Shown piece by piece: positions 44,373-54,038 of a DNA stretch of 64,000 nt. The position numbers were made by a program, and so were the translations under genes. The first letter of the stretch is position 1. Each line of letters opens with the position of its first letter. The notes beneath the pieces were generated by a model. It searched no databases. It had not been told where the DNA came from and saw only the letters and a list, made by a program, of their open reading frames with translations. Source of the DNA: Polaromonas sp. (GTDB taxonomy: Bacteria > Pseudomonadota > Gammaproteobacteria > Burkholderiales > Burkholderiaceae_C); the NCBI GenBank assembly GCA_028291985.1, contig JAQGNE010000059.1, forward strand, positions 1 through 64,000, in the 5' to 3' direction.

Positions 44373-45647
44373 ATGCAACTTTCCAACGAGTTTCCGCCCT
44401 TTCGTCATACGCCCCGTTTGCCGGGATGGGACCAGTCACTGGGTTTGCTTGCCGACCCCTACCGGTTCATTTCGCGCCATTGCCGCCTGCTGGGCTCCGA
44501 TGTCGTGCAAGCCCGTCTCATGCTGCGCCCCACCTTCTGCCTCACCGGCGTCCGGGCGGCACAGCTTTTCTATGACCCGGAAAAATTCACCCGCGTCGGG
44601 GCTGCTCCGGAACCGCTGCGGGCGACACTTTTTGGCAAAGGCAGCGTGCATGGACTGGACGGTGCAGCGCATCTGCATCGCAAGCGCTTTTTCACCGCAG
44701 CCATGGCGCCCGAGTATCTGAAGGACCTGCTGGCCATCGCCGAACAGTCATGGCAACCGATGGCCCTGCAATGGCAAGCGAGCCCGCGCACCGAGTTGTA
44801 TGGCGCGTCGCAGCAATGGTTGATGCGGTCGGTCTGCAACTGGGCGGGCGTTCCCTTGCCACAGGACCAGCTCACGCGGCGCACCAGCCAGCTGGTCACC
44901 CTGTTCGACAGCGCAGCCTCGGATGTGCGCGGCCACCTGAATGCCCGGGTCGCGCGGCTTCAGGCCGAGTTCTGGCTCGCGCGACTGATCATGGACAACA
45001 GGCGCGGCCTCGATACCCTGCGTGAGCGCAGCCTGTCATGGGCGGCAGCCCGGCTGACCGACAACGAGGAGCGCCTGCTGCCAGCCCGCATTGCGGCGGT
45101 CGAGCTGCTCAATATCCTGCGGCCTACCGTGGCAGTGTCGGTGTTCATCGTGGCCGCTGCCCATGCGCTGCACCAGCATCCGCAATGGGCGGCAAGGCTT
45201 CGCGGTGGTAGCGTGCAGGACCGCCTTGCCTTTGTGCAGGAGGTGCGCCGTTTTTATCCCTTCATTCCGGCCATACCCGCCCGCGTTCGGCATGACTTTT
45301 CATGGGAAGGCCACCGTTTTGATGCAGGAGCCCACGTGCTGCTGGATGTCTATGGCATCAACCATGACCCGCGTCTGTGGAGCGAACCTGAAGCCTTTCG
45401 ACCCGAACGGTTCATCGGCAGCACGCCCGGGTCTTTCGACTTTATCCCGCAAGGCGGCGGCGATTCGCATACCCATCACCGTTGCCCCGGTGAGGACGTC
45501 ACGACCAGCCTGATGGCATTGGCGGTTCGTCTGTTGCTGGAGCAGTCGCATTACACCGTGCCGCCTCAACGACTGGATATCCAGATGAACCGGTTGCCTG
45601 CCCTGCCGGCAGACCGGTTCCTGATGAGTGACTTCAAACCGGCCTAA
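44373..45647 (+). CDS. CYP152-type cytochrome P450 (H2O2-dependent peroxygenase)
   Basis: 424 residues from the ATG at 44373 (MQLSNEFPPFRHTP). Haem-binding region FDFIPQGGGDSHTHHRCPGED with the Cys ligand near residue 371. In place of the usual I-helix acid-alcohol pair is an Arg-Pro (NILRPTVAVS, residues 250-251), which in P450-BSbeta, SPalpha and OleT binds the fatty-acid carboxylate. The motif EVRRFYPFIPAIPARV matches CYP152 too. The family hydroxylates or decarboxylates fatty acids with H2O2 and needs no reductase, and none is encoded nearby. The longer upstream reading frame is not P450-like. Confidence 0.9.
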   Translation: MQLSNEFPPFRHTPRLPGWDQSLGLLADPYRFISRHCRLLGSDVVQARLMLRPTFCLTGVRAAQLFYDPEKFTRVGAAPEPLRATLFGKGSVHGLDGAAHLHRKRFFTAAMAPEYLKDLLAIAEQSWQPMALQWQASPRTELYGASQQWLMRSVCNWAGVPLPQDQLTRRTSQLVTLFDSAASDVRGHLNARVARLQAEFWLARLIMDNRRGLDTLRERSLSWAAARLTDNEERLLPARIAAVELLNILRPTVAVSVFIVAAAHALHQHPQWAARLRGGSVQDRLAFVQEVRRFYPFIPAIPARVRHDFSWEGHRFDAGAHVLLDVYGINHDPRLWSEPEAFRPERFIGSTPGSFDFIPQGGGDSHTHHRCPGEDVTTSLMALAVRLLLEQSHYTVPPQRLDIQMNRLPALPADRFLMSDFKPA

Positions 45648-45749
45648 CCCTGTCTTTCCCTACTTATCCTGCCAGGCCGCCGCCAAGCTGACCAGCACTT
45701 CATTCCGTCCGCGGCCAGCCTTTGCGACCGCACAACCAGGAGCAGCATC

Positions 45750-46547
45750 ATGAACCTTCCCGCATTCGGCCTCGGCACTTTTCGACTTGAAGGACAAGTC
45801 GTCGTTGACGCCGTCACTGCCGCGCTGGAGTTCGGCTACCGGCTGATTGACACCGCGCAGTTCTACAGCAACGAGGCCGAGATCGGCCGTGCCCTGGCGG
45901 CAAGTAGCGTACCGCGCCGGGACATCTTCATTACCACCAAGGTCTGGCCAGACAACTTCAGCCGCTTTGTACCCAGCGTCAAGGAGAGCCTGAGCAAACT
46001 GGGTATCGATACTGCCGACCTGTTGCTGATCCATTGGCCCGCGCCATCGAGCGGCATGCCGCTGGCCGAGACACTGGGTGCGCTGCTGGATTGCAAGAAC
46101 CAGGGCCTGGCCAGCCAGGTTGGCGTATCCAACTTCAACATCGCGCAAATGCAGGAGGCGGTGGCGCTGGCTGGGCTAGGCAACATTGCCACCAACCAGG
46201 TCGAGCTCAGCCCCTACTTTCAAAACCTCAAGGTTGCAACTGCTGCAAAAAGCCAGGGCATCCGCATCACGTCCTACATGACGCTGGCACGCGGCACGAT
46301 CCTTGAGGACCCGGTGCTGCTGGACATTGCCGGGCGACATGGCGCAACGGTTGCACAAGTGGCGCTGGCCTGGGCGATGCAACTGGGTTATACCGTCATC
46401 CCGTCATCCACCCAGCGCAGCAACCTGCAGGGCAATCTGCTGGCCACCCAGCTGCGCCTGTCTGACGATGAGATGGCGCGCATTGCAGCGCTTGACCGTG
46501 ATCAGCGGATGATCAACCCGCCGGCCCTGGCACCCGAGTGGGACTGA
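45750..46547 (+). CDS. dkgB: Aldo/keto reductase, DkgB-like
   Basis: 265 residues, a TIM-barrel AKR. The catalytic tetrad is readable: Asp (LIDTAQFYSNE), Tyr in the same motif, Lys (TTKVW), His (LIHWPAPS). It continues with GVSNFNIAQM, NQVELSPY and the NADPH-binding VIPSSTQRSNLQGN. The nearest named relatives are 2,5-diketo-D-gluconate reductase B. It starts 102 bp after the P450, with a GGAGCAGCATC ribosome-binding site, and could be co-transcribed; whether it reduces a P450-derived product is a guess. Confidence 0.9.
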   Translation: MNLPAFGLGTFRLEGQVVVDAVTAALEFGYRLIDTAQFYSNEAEIGRALAASSVPRRDIFITTKVWPDNFSRFVPSVKESLSKLGIDTADLLLIHWPAPSSGMPLAETLGALLDCKNQGLASQVGVSNFNIAQMQEAVALAGLGNIATNQVELSPYFQNLKVATAAKSQGIRITSYMTLARGTILEDPVLLDIAGRHGATVAQVALAWAMQLGYTVIPSSTQRSNLQGNLLATQLRLSDDEMARIAALDRDQRMINPPALAPEWD

Positions 46548-46565
46548 CGCTAGGTGATGGCGCTG

Positions 46566-47351
46566 TCAGCGTTCCAGCACCTCGACCCACATCTTTTCGA
46601 CGCGCAACGGCGTGGGGCCATAGTCGGAAATGAAGGCCACATCAGCCGCATCGCGGCCATAGCCCAGCACGATGCGCCCACCGCGCGGGTTGTCCTGGGT
46701 GGCGTCAAAGGTGTACCAGCGGCCGTCGACAAACGCCTCGAACCACGCATGCAGGTCCATGGGTTCAAGCTGGTACAGGTAGCCCGCCACCAGGCGGGCC
46801 GGTATGTTCAGGCTGCGGCACAGCGCAATGCCGACATGCGCAAAATCCCGGCAGACACCGGCTCCATCGTTCAGTGTGTCCAGGGCGTCGGTGGTGGCGG
46901 AGCTCACACCATACCGGTAAGCCAGGTTGTCATGTATCCATGCCCGGATACGCTCGACCCTGGCGTATCCCGGCGGCGCACCCGTCACTATTTCCAGAGC
47001 CCGCTCGGCCATTTTGTCGGACGGGCAGTAGCGGCTTTGCAGCAGGTAGAGCAGGGCTGTGTCGGGCAGATCCTGAACCGGCGTGGCTGGCGCCTGAGGT
47101 GCCACATCGATGCTGTCGCCGACCCGCATCGTCACTTGGGCATGAATCGACATGCTGCCCTGCGGCACGACGAGGCGCTGGCACAGGTTGCCGTACAGGT
47201 CGACATAGCTGGAAACCGGCACCGCAGGCTGCACCGAGAAATGGCTGCTCAGCATGTGCTGGGCATCCCCGCTGCGCGGACGCAGCATGGCCACGATCGG
47301 CGTGTCCGCGTCAACGATGACCGACAGGCTGCAGCTGGCTTGGAGCAACAT
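46566..47351 (-). CDS. Transglutaminase-like cysteine protease domain protein
   Basis: 261 residues. The transglutaminase core triad is visible: Cys (NDGAGVCRDFAHVGIALCRS), His (MDLHAWFEAFVDGRW) and Asp (YTFDATQDNPRGG). The N-terminal ~100 residues form a bacterial transglutaminase-associated beta domain, with SSYVDLYGNLCQRLVVPQG. No signal peptide. Such proteins are thought to be peptidases or amidases acting on peptides or cross-linked proteins. Downstream on the same strand as the hybrid kinase gene with 7 bp between, so the two are likely one transcript. It is convergent to the reductase. Confidence 0.88.
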   Translation of the reverse strand: MLLQASCSLSVIVDADTPIVAMLRPRSGDAQHMLSSHFSVQPAVPVSSYVDLYGNLCQRLVVPQGSMSIHAQVTMRVGDSIDVAPQAPATPVQDLPDTALLYLLQSRYCPSDKMAERALEIVTGAPPGYARVERIRAWIHDNLAYRYGVSSATTDALDTLNDGAGVCRDFAHVGIALCRSLNIPARLVAGYLYQLEPMDLHAWFEAFVDGRWYTFDATQDNPRGGRIVLGYGRDAADVAFISDYGPTPLRVEKMWVEVLER

Positions 47352-47358
47352 GGCTTGC

Positions 47359-49986
47359 CTATCCCACGCTGGCGTTTTGGGAAGCGCGCGACTTGAGCAT
47401 GCTCTCGATCTTCAGGGCCAGATCGTCGATCAGGAAGGGCTTGGCCAGCATGTCCATGCCCGCATCCAGAAAGTCGGCGCGTATCGCCGCATGCCCGGTG
47501 TAGCCGGTGATGAACAGCACCTGCAGCCCGGGCCGGCGCGCCCGGATCATTTCGGCCAGCTGGCGGCCATTGGTGCCGGGCAGGCCCACATCGGTAACCA
47601 GCAAATCCAGGTGAATACCTGATTCAACCAGCTTGAGCGCCGATGTGGCGTCAACCGCTTCATGCGTTCTGTAACCGAGCTCGTTCAGGACTTCCAGCAC
47701 CACCATGCGCACGCCCGCCTCATCTTCCACCACCAGAATTGATTCCCCGGCGCCCAGCGGCGTCGGCGCCGGAAGCTCAGGCTCCCTGCTCGGTACCATG
47801 TTGCGCGGGCCCTGGTCTGCACCGGGTCGGGGCAGGTACAGCTTCACGCAGGTTCCCTGGCCCGGCCGGGACTCGATGCACACATCACCGCCCGACTGTT
47901 TGGCGAAGCCGTAAATCATCGACAGCCCCAGGCCCGTCCCCTGGCCAATCGGCTTGGTGGTGAAGAAAGGGTCAAACGCCTTGGCAATAACCTTTGGCGC
48001 CATGCCCATGCCGGTATCAGAGGTGCTGATCGTCACGTACTCGGCGGGCTTGCCGTCCTGGCGTCTCGATGCCGCGGCGAGCTGCTCCAGCGCAGTGCTG
48101 ATGGTCAGCACACCGCCCTGCGGCATCGCGTCACGCGCATTGATCGCAAGGTTGAGCAGCGCACTTTCCAACTGGTTGGCATCGGTAAAGGCCGGCGGCA
48201 GGTCAGGGGCCAGAACCGTGTGAAGCCGGATGTTTTCGCCCAGCGTGCGGTGCATCAGTTCCTGCATGCCGCCAACCAGCGCATTCACATCCACGGCCCG
48301 CGGGTCCAGCGCCTGCCTTCTTGAAAATGCCAGGAGGCGCTGTGTCAGCGATGCCGCCCTTTGCGCGGAGGTGCGCGCTGCTGCCACATAGCGGTCCATG
48401 TCCTGCAGCGCACCCGCCCCGGCCTTGCGCTGGAGCAACTCGAGGCTGCTCATGATGGTGGCCAGCAGGTTGTTGAAGTCGTGGGCAATACCGCCGGTGA
48501 GCTGGCCTACCGCTTCCATTTTTTGCGCCTGCCGCAGCTGTTCCTCGGCCTTGGCCAGTGTGTCCGCCTGCGTATGCTCGTCCGTCACGTCACGCGCCAC
48601 TGCATAAACCAGCGCGTCTTCCGGCACCACGGTCCAGTTCAGCCAGCGGTAGCCGCCATCACGGTGGCGCATCCGGCAGTGAAGGCCGGTCACCGTCTCA
48701 CCCTTGAGCACCCTGGCGAACTCCCTGGCGCTGATCGCGGCATCGGCGCGGTGCACCAGCGCCAGGGGCGGCATAGCCACTGCTTCTTCAAAAGCCCAGC
48801 CCAGCACGCGCTCGAAAGCCGGGTTGACGCTGATGAAGCGGCCGTCCTGTCCCGCCACCACAAAAATTTCACGGCTGACACGCCAGATGCGGTCACGCTC
48901 CAGCGTGCGCTGCGCCACCATGTCCTCCAGCGATTCGTTGATCTGCCTCAGCAGGTCTTCCTGGGCCTTGCGCTCGGTGATGTCGCGGGCCACGCAGAAC
49001 ATGCCGAGCAGTTTTCCGTCTGATGACAGCCAGGGCGACTTGGTCGCCAGATAAAGGCGGTTGACCATCCACATGTGCCGCTGCGCCTGCGCAATGTTGA
49101 CGTCTTCCGGGTGGCCGGATTCTGTGGAGGAGTTTTCGATACCCAGCAGGTCGCTATCGCTTGCCGGATCGCCCAGATCGGGTTCGCTGCTGTCGCCCAC
49201 GATCCGCATTTCTTCCTCGAAGGTCTGCGTCTGCCTCAAGGACATCACCACCTGGTCGTTGTGCATGACAGCGGCTGCCTGCCGGGGCGGCAGCCAGGCG
49301 GTGTCGGTCCGCCCGATGATGTCCGCGCGGGAGCGGCCGAACATGCGGCACACCGTGTTGTTGACATGGACCATCCGTCCGCTGGTGTCCTTCACATAGA
49401 TCACGTCCGGTGTGCCGTCGGTCAGCAGCTGCAGCAGGCCGCGCGTCTGCACCGAGGCTGTCGTGACTTGCTGCAATGCGGCCTGTGCGCGGGTGCGGTC
49501 CATCACCGCCATCACCTCGGCAGTGGTCTCCCGCACCGTGTTCAGCACGCCACGGACACAGCCCTGGTCGTCGCGGATCGGGGTAAAGGCATAGCTGAAA
49601 TAACGCTTCTGCGATCCGGTGCGGTGCAGCAGAGCGCAGCGGTGGCTGGCCGCGATAAGGGGCTTTCCGGTATCGAGAACGCTCTGCAGTTGCGGGCCTA
49701 TGACATCCCACACCTCCGCCAGGATCTCCCGGGCCGGGCGGCTGAAGGCGCGTGGATGCCGGTCTTGCAGCAACGCGATGCACGCATCGCCATACAGCAT
49801 GTGCAATTGCGGCCCCCAGAAGACCGAAGTGGCCACGGGGTGCTCCAGGCAAATGTTGAAACTGTGCCGCAAGGCTGCGGGCCATGCTGACGGTGGACCC
49901 AGTGGCGAGGCTGACCAGTTCAGGCTGGAGGCAAGCACGGCGCACTCTTCGCCGACTGCAAAGGCGTTAGCGGATCCGGCGAGCAT
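47359..49986 (-). CDS. Hybrid sensor histidine kinase with PAS domains and receiver
   Basis: 875 residues. N-terminal PAS/GAF-like region (about 1-165), PAS 2 (185-340), PAS 3 (370-470), then HisKA with the phosphorylatable His at about 502 in GGIAHDFNNLLATI, HATPase with ALLNLAINARDAM and SDTGMGM, GTGLGLSMIYGF, and a C-terminal receiver with Asp near 799 (LLVTDVGLPGTNG). No membrane helices, so it is soluble. PAS 2 carries an acidic Ser-rich insertion (about 264-305). The type is that of cytosolic hybrid kinases whose stimulus is unknown. It is upstream of the transglutaminase gene by 7 bp. Confidence 0.93.
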   Translation of the reverse strand: MLAGSANAFAVGEECAVLASSLNWSASPLGPPSAWPAALRHSFNICLEHPVATSVFWGPQLHMLYGDACIALLQDRHPRAFSRPAREILAEVWDVIGPQLQSVLDTGKPLIAASHRCALLHRTGSQKRYFSYAFTPIRDDQGCVRGVLNTVRETTAEVMAVMDRTRAQAALQQVTTASVQTRGLLQLLTDGTPDVIYVKDTSGRMVHVNNTVCRMFGRSRADIIGRTDTAWLPPRQAAAVMHNDQVVMSLRQTQTFEEEMRIVGDSSEPDLGDPASDSDLLGIENSSTESGHPEDVNIAQAQRHMWMVNRLYLATKSPWLSSDGKLLGMFCVARDITERKAQEDLLRQINESLEDMVAQRTLERDRIWRVSREIFVVAGQDGRFISVNPAFERVLGWAFEEAVAMPPLALVHRADAAISAREFARVLKGETVTGLHCRMRHRDGGYRWLNWTVVPEDALVYAVARDVTDEHTQADTLAKAEEQLRQAQKMEAVGQLTGGIAHDFNNLLATIMSSLELLQRKAGAGALQDMDRYVAAARTSAQRAASLTQRLLAFSRRQALDPRAVDVNALVGGMQELMHRTLGENIRLHTVLAPDLPPAFTDANQLESALLNLAINARDAMPQGGVLTISTALEQLAAASRRQDGKPAEYVTISTSDTGMGMAPKVIAKAFDPFFTTKPIGQGTGLGLSMIYGFAKQSGGDVCIESRPGQGTCVKLYLPRPGADQGPRNMVPSREPELPAPTPLGAGESILVVEDEAGVRMVVLEVLNELGYRTHEAVDATSALKLVESGIHLDLLVTDVGLPGTNGRQLAEMIRARRPGLQVLFITGYTGHAAIRADFLDAGMDMLAKPFLIDDLALKIESMLKSRASQNASVG

Positions 49987-50544
49987 GCGTGGTGGCCCCG
50001 ATCATGTGTTGAAAAATCTACAGCAATTCTGGCATACCCGCTGTGGGCAGGTGGGTTCGACGCGCGTTATAGATCGCGCATTTTACAAATCATGAAATGT
50101 AGCAAAAACAGCTTGCAGCCGGCGTAGGTGCTTGGGATCTAGCTCCTGATAGCGTAGCAATACATCATGTTTTATCGGCTTGACAGGTGTTTCAGGACTC
50201 ATCTGTAACGTTGGTCCTACAACGGAAAAGGAATCTGTCCCGGCAGGCTGCCACCAGGGATACGCTGGTTTAGCGCTGACAGCGTGACGGTCTTTATCGC
50301 ACCGCGCTGGCTCCTCCGCCGGTCTGTTTTCCTGCCGGATTACCGCTTGAGGATTCTGCCGAACCCGCGTCGGCCAAGCGCTGCTGCGCCTGTCCGGAGT
50401 CCTACAGGCGTGTGCGGATTTGCCCCGCGCCTGGCAGCCTGCTCGCGCCGTACGTTAGATCGCGTGGTGGCTGTCATGGCAGGCCTTGGCATGCGGGTTG
50501 GTGCCACCGCAGACTTTTTCAACAATCCAAAAGGAGTTTCATCC
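49987..50544. other. Divergent intergenic region, kinase and stress-protein genes
   Basis: This 558-bp region holds the leaders of the hybrid kinase (minus) and of the YflT-like gene (plus). The plus-strand frame from 50284 to 50544 is open but shows no similarity and no ribosome-binding site, so I do not call it. A small GATAGCGTAGCAATAC motif lies at about 50151-50166, reminiscent of the GCTAT repeats. No clear promoter was identified. Confidence 0.4.
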
Positions 50545-51087
50545 ATGGCTAGTAGCTCAACCCAGGGACCTTTGGTCACCGGTCTTTTTCATGACCGTGA
50601 AAGTGCCGAGATGGCCTACAACAGCGCCCAGAGCCGCGGGTATAGCAAGGACGATCTCAACCTGGTGATGTCCGACGAAACCCGCAAGCGTCACTTCAAC
50701 AGCGACAGCACCACCACAGGCCAGCAGACCGAGCTCGGCAACAAGGCAGCCGAGGGTGCGGGTGTGGGCGGCGCGATTGGCGGTACCGTGGGCGCAGTGG
50801 TGGCTGGCATCGCCGCGTTGGGAACCAACCTGGTGCTACCAGGGCTTGGTCTGGTGGTGGCCGGGCCGCTGGCAGCAGCCGTGGCGGGCGCAGGCGCCGG
50901 TGCTGCCAGTGGTGGCCTGCTGGGAGCGCTGATCGGCTGGAGCATGCCCGAAGAGCGCGTCAAGCATTACGAGCAGGGTATTAAGGAAGGCGGCATCCTG
51001 ATGGGCGTGCACGCGCGCAACGACGACGATGCCGCGCATCTTGAAAACCAGTGGAAGCAGAGCCGCGGCTCGCACGTTTACCGTTAA
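50545..51087 (+). CDS. General stress protein 17M (YflT)-like protein with Gly/Ala-rich middle
   Basis: 180 residues from the ATG at 50545, with AAAAGGAGTTTCATCC before it. The N-terminal part (PLVTGLFHDRESAEMAYNSA and SRGYSKDDLNLVMSDETRKR) matches YflT/GsiB-type general stress domains. A hydrophobic Gly/Ala-rich segment (about 70-140) could insert in membranes. The end has KHYEQGIKEGGILMGVHARNDDDA. The function is unknown; homologues are induced by stress. The long divergent region upstream (558 bp) may hold a regulated promoter. Confidence 0.82.
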   Translation: MASSSTQGPLVTGLFHDRESAEMAYNSAQSRGYSKDDLNLVMSDETRKRHFNSDSTTTGQQTELGNKAAEGAGVGGAIGGTVGAVVAGIAALGTNLVLPGLGLVVAGPLAAAVAGAGAGAASGGLLGALIGWSMPEERVKHYEQGIKEGGILMGVHARNDDDAAHLENQWKQSRGSHVYR

Positions 51088-51306
51088 GGCATCAAGAGCG
51101 GCTGTCCTGCGGCGCCTTGCCTCCAGGCTGCGAGATCGCTTTTGGTATGGCGCCGGGTTCGCCGCATGTTGACGCCATGAGTGCGCGGCCCGGCCCACTT
51201 GAGTTGCGCAACAAAACAGGCCCATGAGACCGCCAGCCATGCACGGCAGAGCGGCTTCATTGCCTTTTTTTCGTGCCGCAGCACGGCCTCAGAATCGTCG
51301 ACTTGT

Positions 51307-52329
51307 TTAACGCAGACCCAGGCGACGCGAAACCGTCAGTCTGCGTTTCTGGCGCGCCATCAGCAGACCCAGCCCCACCATCCCGGCCACTGCCAGTGCA
51401 GCCACCGCGGTCTGGCCACGCTTGTTGGCCGGCATGCGGTAGCCCCCATCGATTGCGTTTCCCTGCGATGGCGTGAACAGGTTGCCGTCTGTGACCACCG
51501 CGGGCTTGGCCCGGTTGAATGCCACGCCCGCCAGCTTGGCGGCCATGCGGCCCGTCAGCTGTGGCGCCAGTGCATGGGCGATTCGCGCCGGCCAGGCCAC
51601 ACTGCCTACTGATGTGACAGGCCGTGGCGATTTGCTCAAGGCCACAATCGCGTCTGCTACTTCGCGGGGGTCCAGCAAAGGCGGCGGGGGACGCAGGTTC
51701 TTGCCACTGTAGTTGGCGCCGTGCATCAGGCCGGGCGTGTCAACAAAGGTGGGGTATATGTCGCACACATGCACGCCTGGAACGTTGGCCACTTCTGCGC
51801 GCAACGACTCGGAAAACCCGCGCAAACCGAACTTGCTCGCAGCATAAGACGCGGCATAAGGCGACGGTGCCCATCCCCCCACCGAAATCATATTGATCAA
51901 CGTGCCGCGTCGCCGCACCCTGAAGTGCGGCAACACCGCATGTGCGCCGTTCATGTGGCCTATCAGGTTGGACTCGATGACCCGCCGGTGCGAATCCATT
52001 GGTGTGGTGTCGAAAGCACCTACCGCGCCCACACCCACATTGTTGATCCACACATCAATGCCGTCGAAGCGGGTGATGGCTGCATGCACCAGCGTGCGCA
52101 GCGCCAGCGCGTCGCTCACATCAACCGGCTTCACCAGGACCTGGGCGCCCAGCGCTTCGCATTCGGTGGCCAGTGAATCCAGCCCCGGGCGGCCGCGCGC
52201 CGCCAGCACCAGGTTGGCGCCATCTCTTGCAAAAGCCAGGGCGGTGGCGCGCCCAATGCCGCTGGAGGCACCGGTCAGCACCACGGTTTTGGGCTGGGCG
52301 GACGCTCGCGAAGTCTTGTTAAACAACAT
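51307..52329 (-). CDS. SDR family oxidoreductase with C-terminal membrane anchor
   Basis: 340 residues from the ATG at 52329 (MLFNKTSRASAQPKTVVLTGASSGIGRATAL). It has the Rossmann motif TGASSGIG, NNVGVG in the NNAG place, and the active-site set Ser (INMISVGG) and YAASK, so catalysis is intact. A C-terminal extension of about 100 residues carries one membrane helix near 305-325 (TAVAALAVAGMVGLGLLMA) and a basic tail KRRLTVSRRLGLR. SDRs with such tails are common in this group; the substrate is unknown. Confidence 0.88.
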   Translation of the reverse strand: MLFNKTSRASAQPKTVVLTGASSGIGRATALAFARDGANLVLAARGRPGLDSLATECEALGAQVLVKPVDVSDALALRTLVHAAITRFDGIDVWINNVGVGAVGAFDTTPMDSHRRVIESNLIGHMNGAHAVLPHFRVRRRGTLINMISVGGWAPSPYAASYAASKFGLRGFSESLRAEVANVPGVHVCDIYPTFVDTPGLMHGANYSGKNLRPPPPLLDPREVADAIVALSKSPRPVTSVGSVAWPARIAHALAPQLTGRMAAKLAGVAFNRAKPAVVTDGNLFTPSQGNAIDGGYRMPANKRGQTAVAALAVAGMVGLGLLMARQKRRLTVSRRLGLR

Positions 52330-52615
52330 ACTGGGTTCCTGAACAGAAGAAGTAGGTGTGATGGGTTTGCCAGGGCAGACAGGTATCCGGCTGAGGTCCG
52401 CAGGTGTGATCGGAGGGCGCCGCACGCCAGGCAGCAACGGCTATGGCACCAAGCCCGTGCCGACAAGTCCTTTTTAAAAGTACCCGCCCGGCACGGGTGT
52501 AGGCGAGAGGCGCAAACAACCCGATGCCTCACGCCTTTCAAAGCATGTCGATGAGCCGGATGGCTTGGCATTCACCCGAGATAGTGCATGGGCGCACAGC
52601 CGGCTGGAAAGGCTG

Positions 52616-53212
52616 TCAGGGCGGCTGTTTTTCTACTATGAGTTTGTCCACAAAATCGATCACCAAGCCCTGTGCGGTCACGGTGATGCTGCCTGGCTGC
52701 AGCCCCATGCTGTGCGGCAGGGTCAGGTCTTGCGTGGTCAGCTGGTGCAACACCGCGTCCTGCAACGCCTGCTCTGCCAGCGCCGGTCCATAGGCCTCCA
52801 GCAGGGCTGCCTGGCCTGGCGGCAGGCCGTCCAGACGCAGCGCATTCACGCGCAGCTGATGGGCCCGCAGTGTCCGGTCGGCAGGCTCGTAGCGCAATGC
52901 GAACTCGGTGTCAAAAGTGCCGCCATAGGCGCGCCGCAGGGCCGGTCCTGCGGCCTCGATCGGCATCACCGTGCCCAGCCGGTTTGACGCGGGCAGCAGG
53001 CGCAATCGGGGTGCCTGCAGCGTGATGTCCAGAAGGCCGCCGACCGGGTAGCTGCGCGGAAACCGCTCGGCCACGGTGCGCTGAAGCTGCGCGGCCGAAA
53101 CCTTGTAGGTCGGTTGCGCCTGCGCAGGGCAAAGCGCAAGGCCCAGCGCGGTGGCGCCGCTCAGGCGGGCGATGGTCAGGAGAACGGTTCTGCGAATCAT
53201 GCGGTGGGTCAT
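52616..53212 (-). CDS. DUF1439-like exported protein
   Basis: 198 residues from the ATG at 53212 (MTHRMIRRTVLLTIARLSGAT); an ATG at 53200 is an alternative. A signal peptide ends near CPAQAQ. The mature part has TYKVSAAQLQRTVAERFPRSY, LLDITLQAPRLRLLPASNRLG and the late segments TLPHSMGLQPGSITVTAQGLVI, the DUF1439 pattern. Members are periplasmic or outer-membrane associated with no known function. The longer frame upstream of the start is not used. Confidence 0.75.
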   Translation of the reverse strand: MTHRMIRRTVLLTIARLSGATALGLALCPAQAQPTYKVSAAQLQRTVAERFPRSYPVGGLLDITLQAPRLRLLPASNRLGTVMPIEAAGPALRRAYGGTFDTEFALRYEPADRTLRAHQLRVNALRLDGLPPGQAALLEAYGPALAEQALQDAVLHQLTTQDLTLPHSMGLQPGSITVTAQGLVIDFVDKLIVEKQPP

Positions 53213-53407
53213 TATCAGGTTAGCTTGGATGATGCCCGCCAGCAGCTTGCAACTCATCGGCGTGAAGGCATGCTGCATGTGGGCCAAGGCCGGCAATACA
53301 TCTGTTAACGCATTAAACCGCGCGCATACAAGCCCGCACCGCGCCGACACATACCCAAGGCCCAATCAAATGGCAGGCTTTTGTCAAAGCCTCGACTGGA
53401 GAGCATC

Positions 53408-53761
53408 ATGAAAGCACTATTTCTTGCAGCAGCAACAGTGGCCGGCCTCGGCGGCTGTGCCGTATACCCCGACGCGGGTTATGGATCGTCTGGCGCTTAC
53501 GGCGCGCCTGTGGTGCAGCCCTATGAAGTGCAGCAGCCGGTATACATCTATGGCAGCACGGTTTACCGCGGCGGTTACGGCCAGCCGCGCGGTTATGGCG
53601 GAAGGCGCGGCCAACGCGATCTGGACCGGGACGGTGTTCCAAACCGCTATGACCGGGACCGTGATGGCGACGGGGTGCCCAATCGCTTCGACCGAACCCC
53701 CAACCGCGGCGGTGGGCGTCATGGCGCTATCGCCCCGCCCGAGGCGACCAGCCGGCGCTAG
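53408..53761 (+). CDS. Small lipoprotein with thrombospondin-3-like calcium motifs
   Basis: 117 residues. The signal sequence MKALFLAAATVAGLGGC gives lipobox LGGC with Cys at about 17. The C-terminal half has DLDRDGVPNRYDRDRDGDGVPNRFD, two copies of the D-x-D-x-D-G-V-P-N motif of calcium-binding thrombospondin type 3 repeats. The middle is Gly/Tyr-rich. It is probably anchored in the outer membrane. GGAGAG precedes the ATG at 53408. Confidence 0.8.
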   Translation: MKALFLAAATVAGLGGCAVYPDAGYGSSGAYGAPVVQPYEVQQPVYIYGSTVYRGGYGQPRGYGGRRGQRDLDRDGVPNRYDRDRDGDGVPNRFDRTPNRGGGRHGAIAPPEATSRR

Positions 53762-54038
53762 CAACGTAGCTGGTTTGGCCGTGCGGTGAGGATGCCGCGC
53801 GGTGGGTGCACGTCAGGCGACACACATGCCGGCCCGCGCATCACGGGCCGGGCAGCGGCGTTCTGGTGGGCAGGTGCACACGAAGCTGTCCGACACCGGC
53901 CGCTAGGGTGCCTGCCCAGAATCAGCCGCTCGTGAAGCTTGCGTAGCCGGCCAGGGCGTCCCATGCTGGATATACCACCAGGCAGTGTTGCCAGGCTTTT
54001 GACCTTTGCCTCCACCACTTTTACTGCACCCACCCACC

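Noticed and set aside
50284-50544. Upstream extension of the YflT-like reading frame
   Set aside because: Open frame without similarity or ribosome-binding site; the ATG at 50545 has an excellent one.
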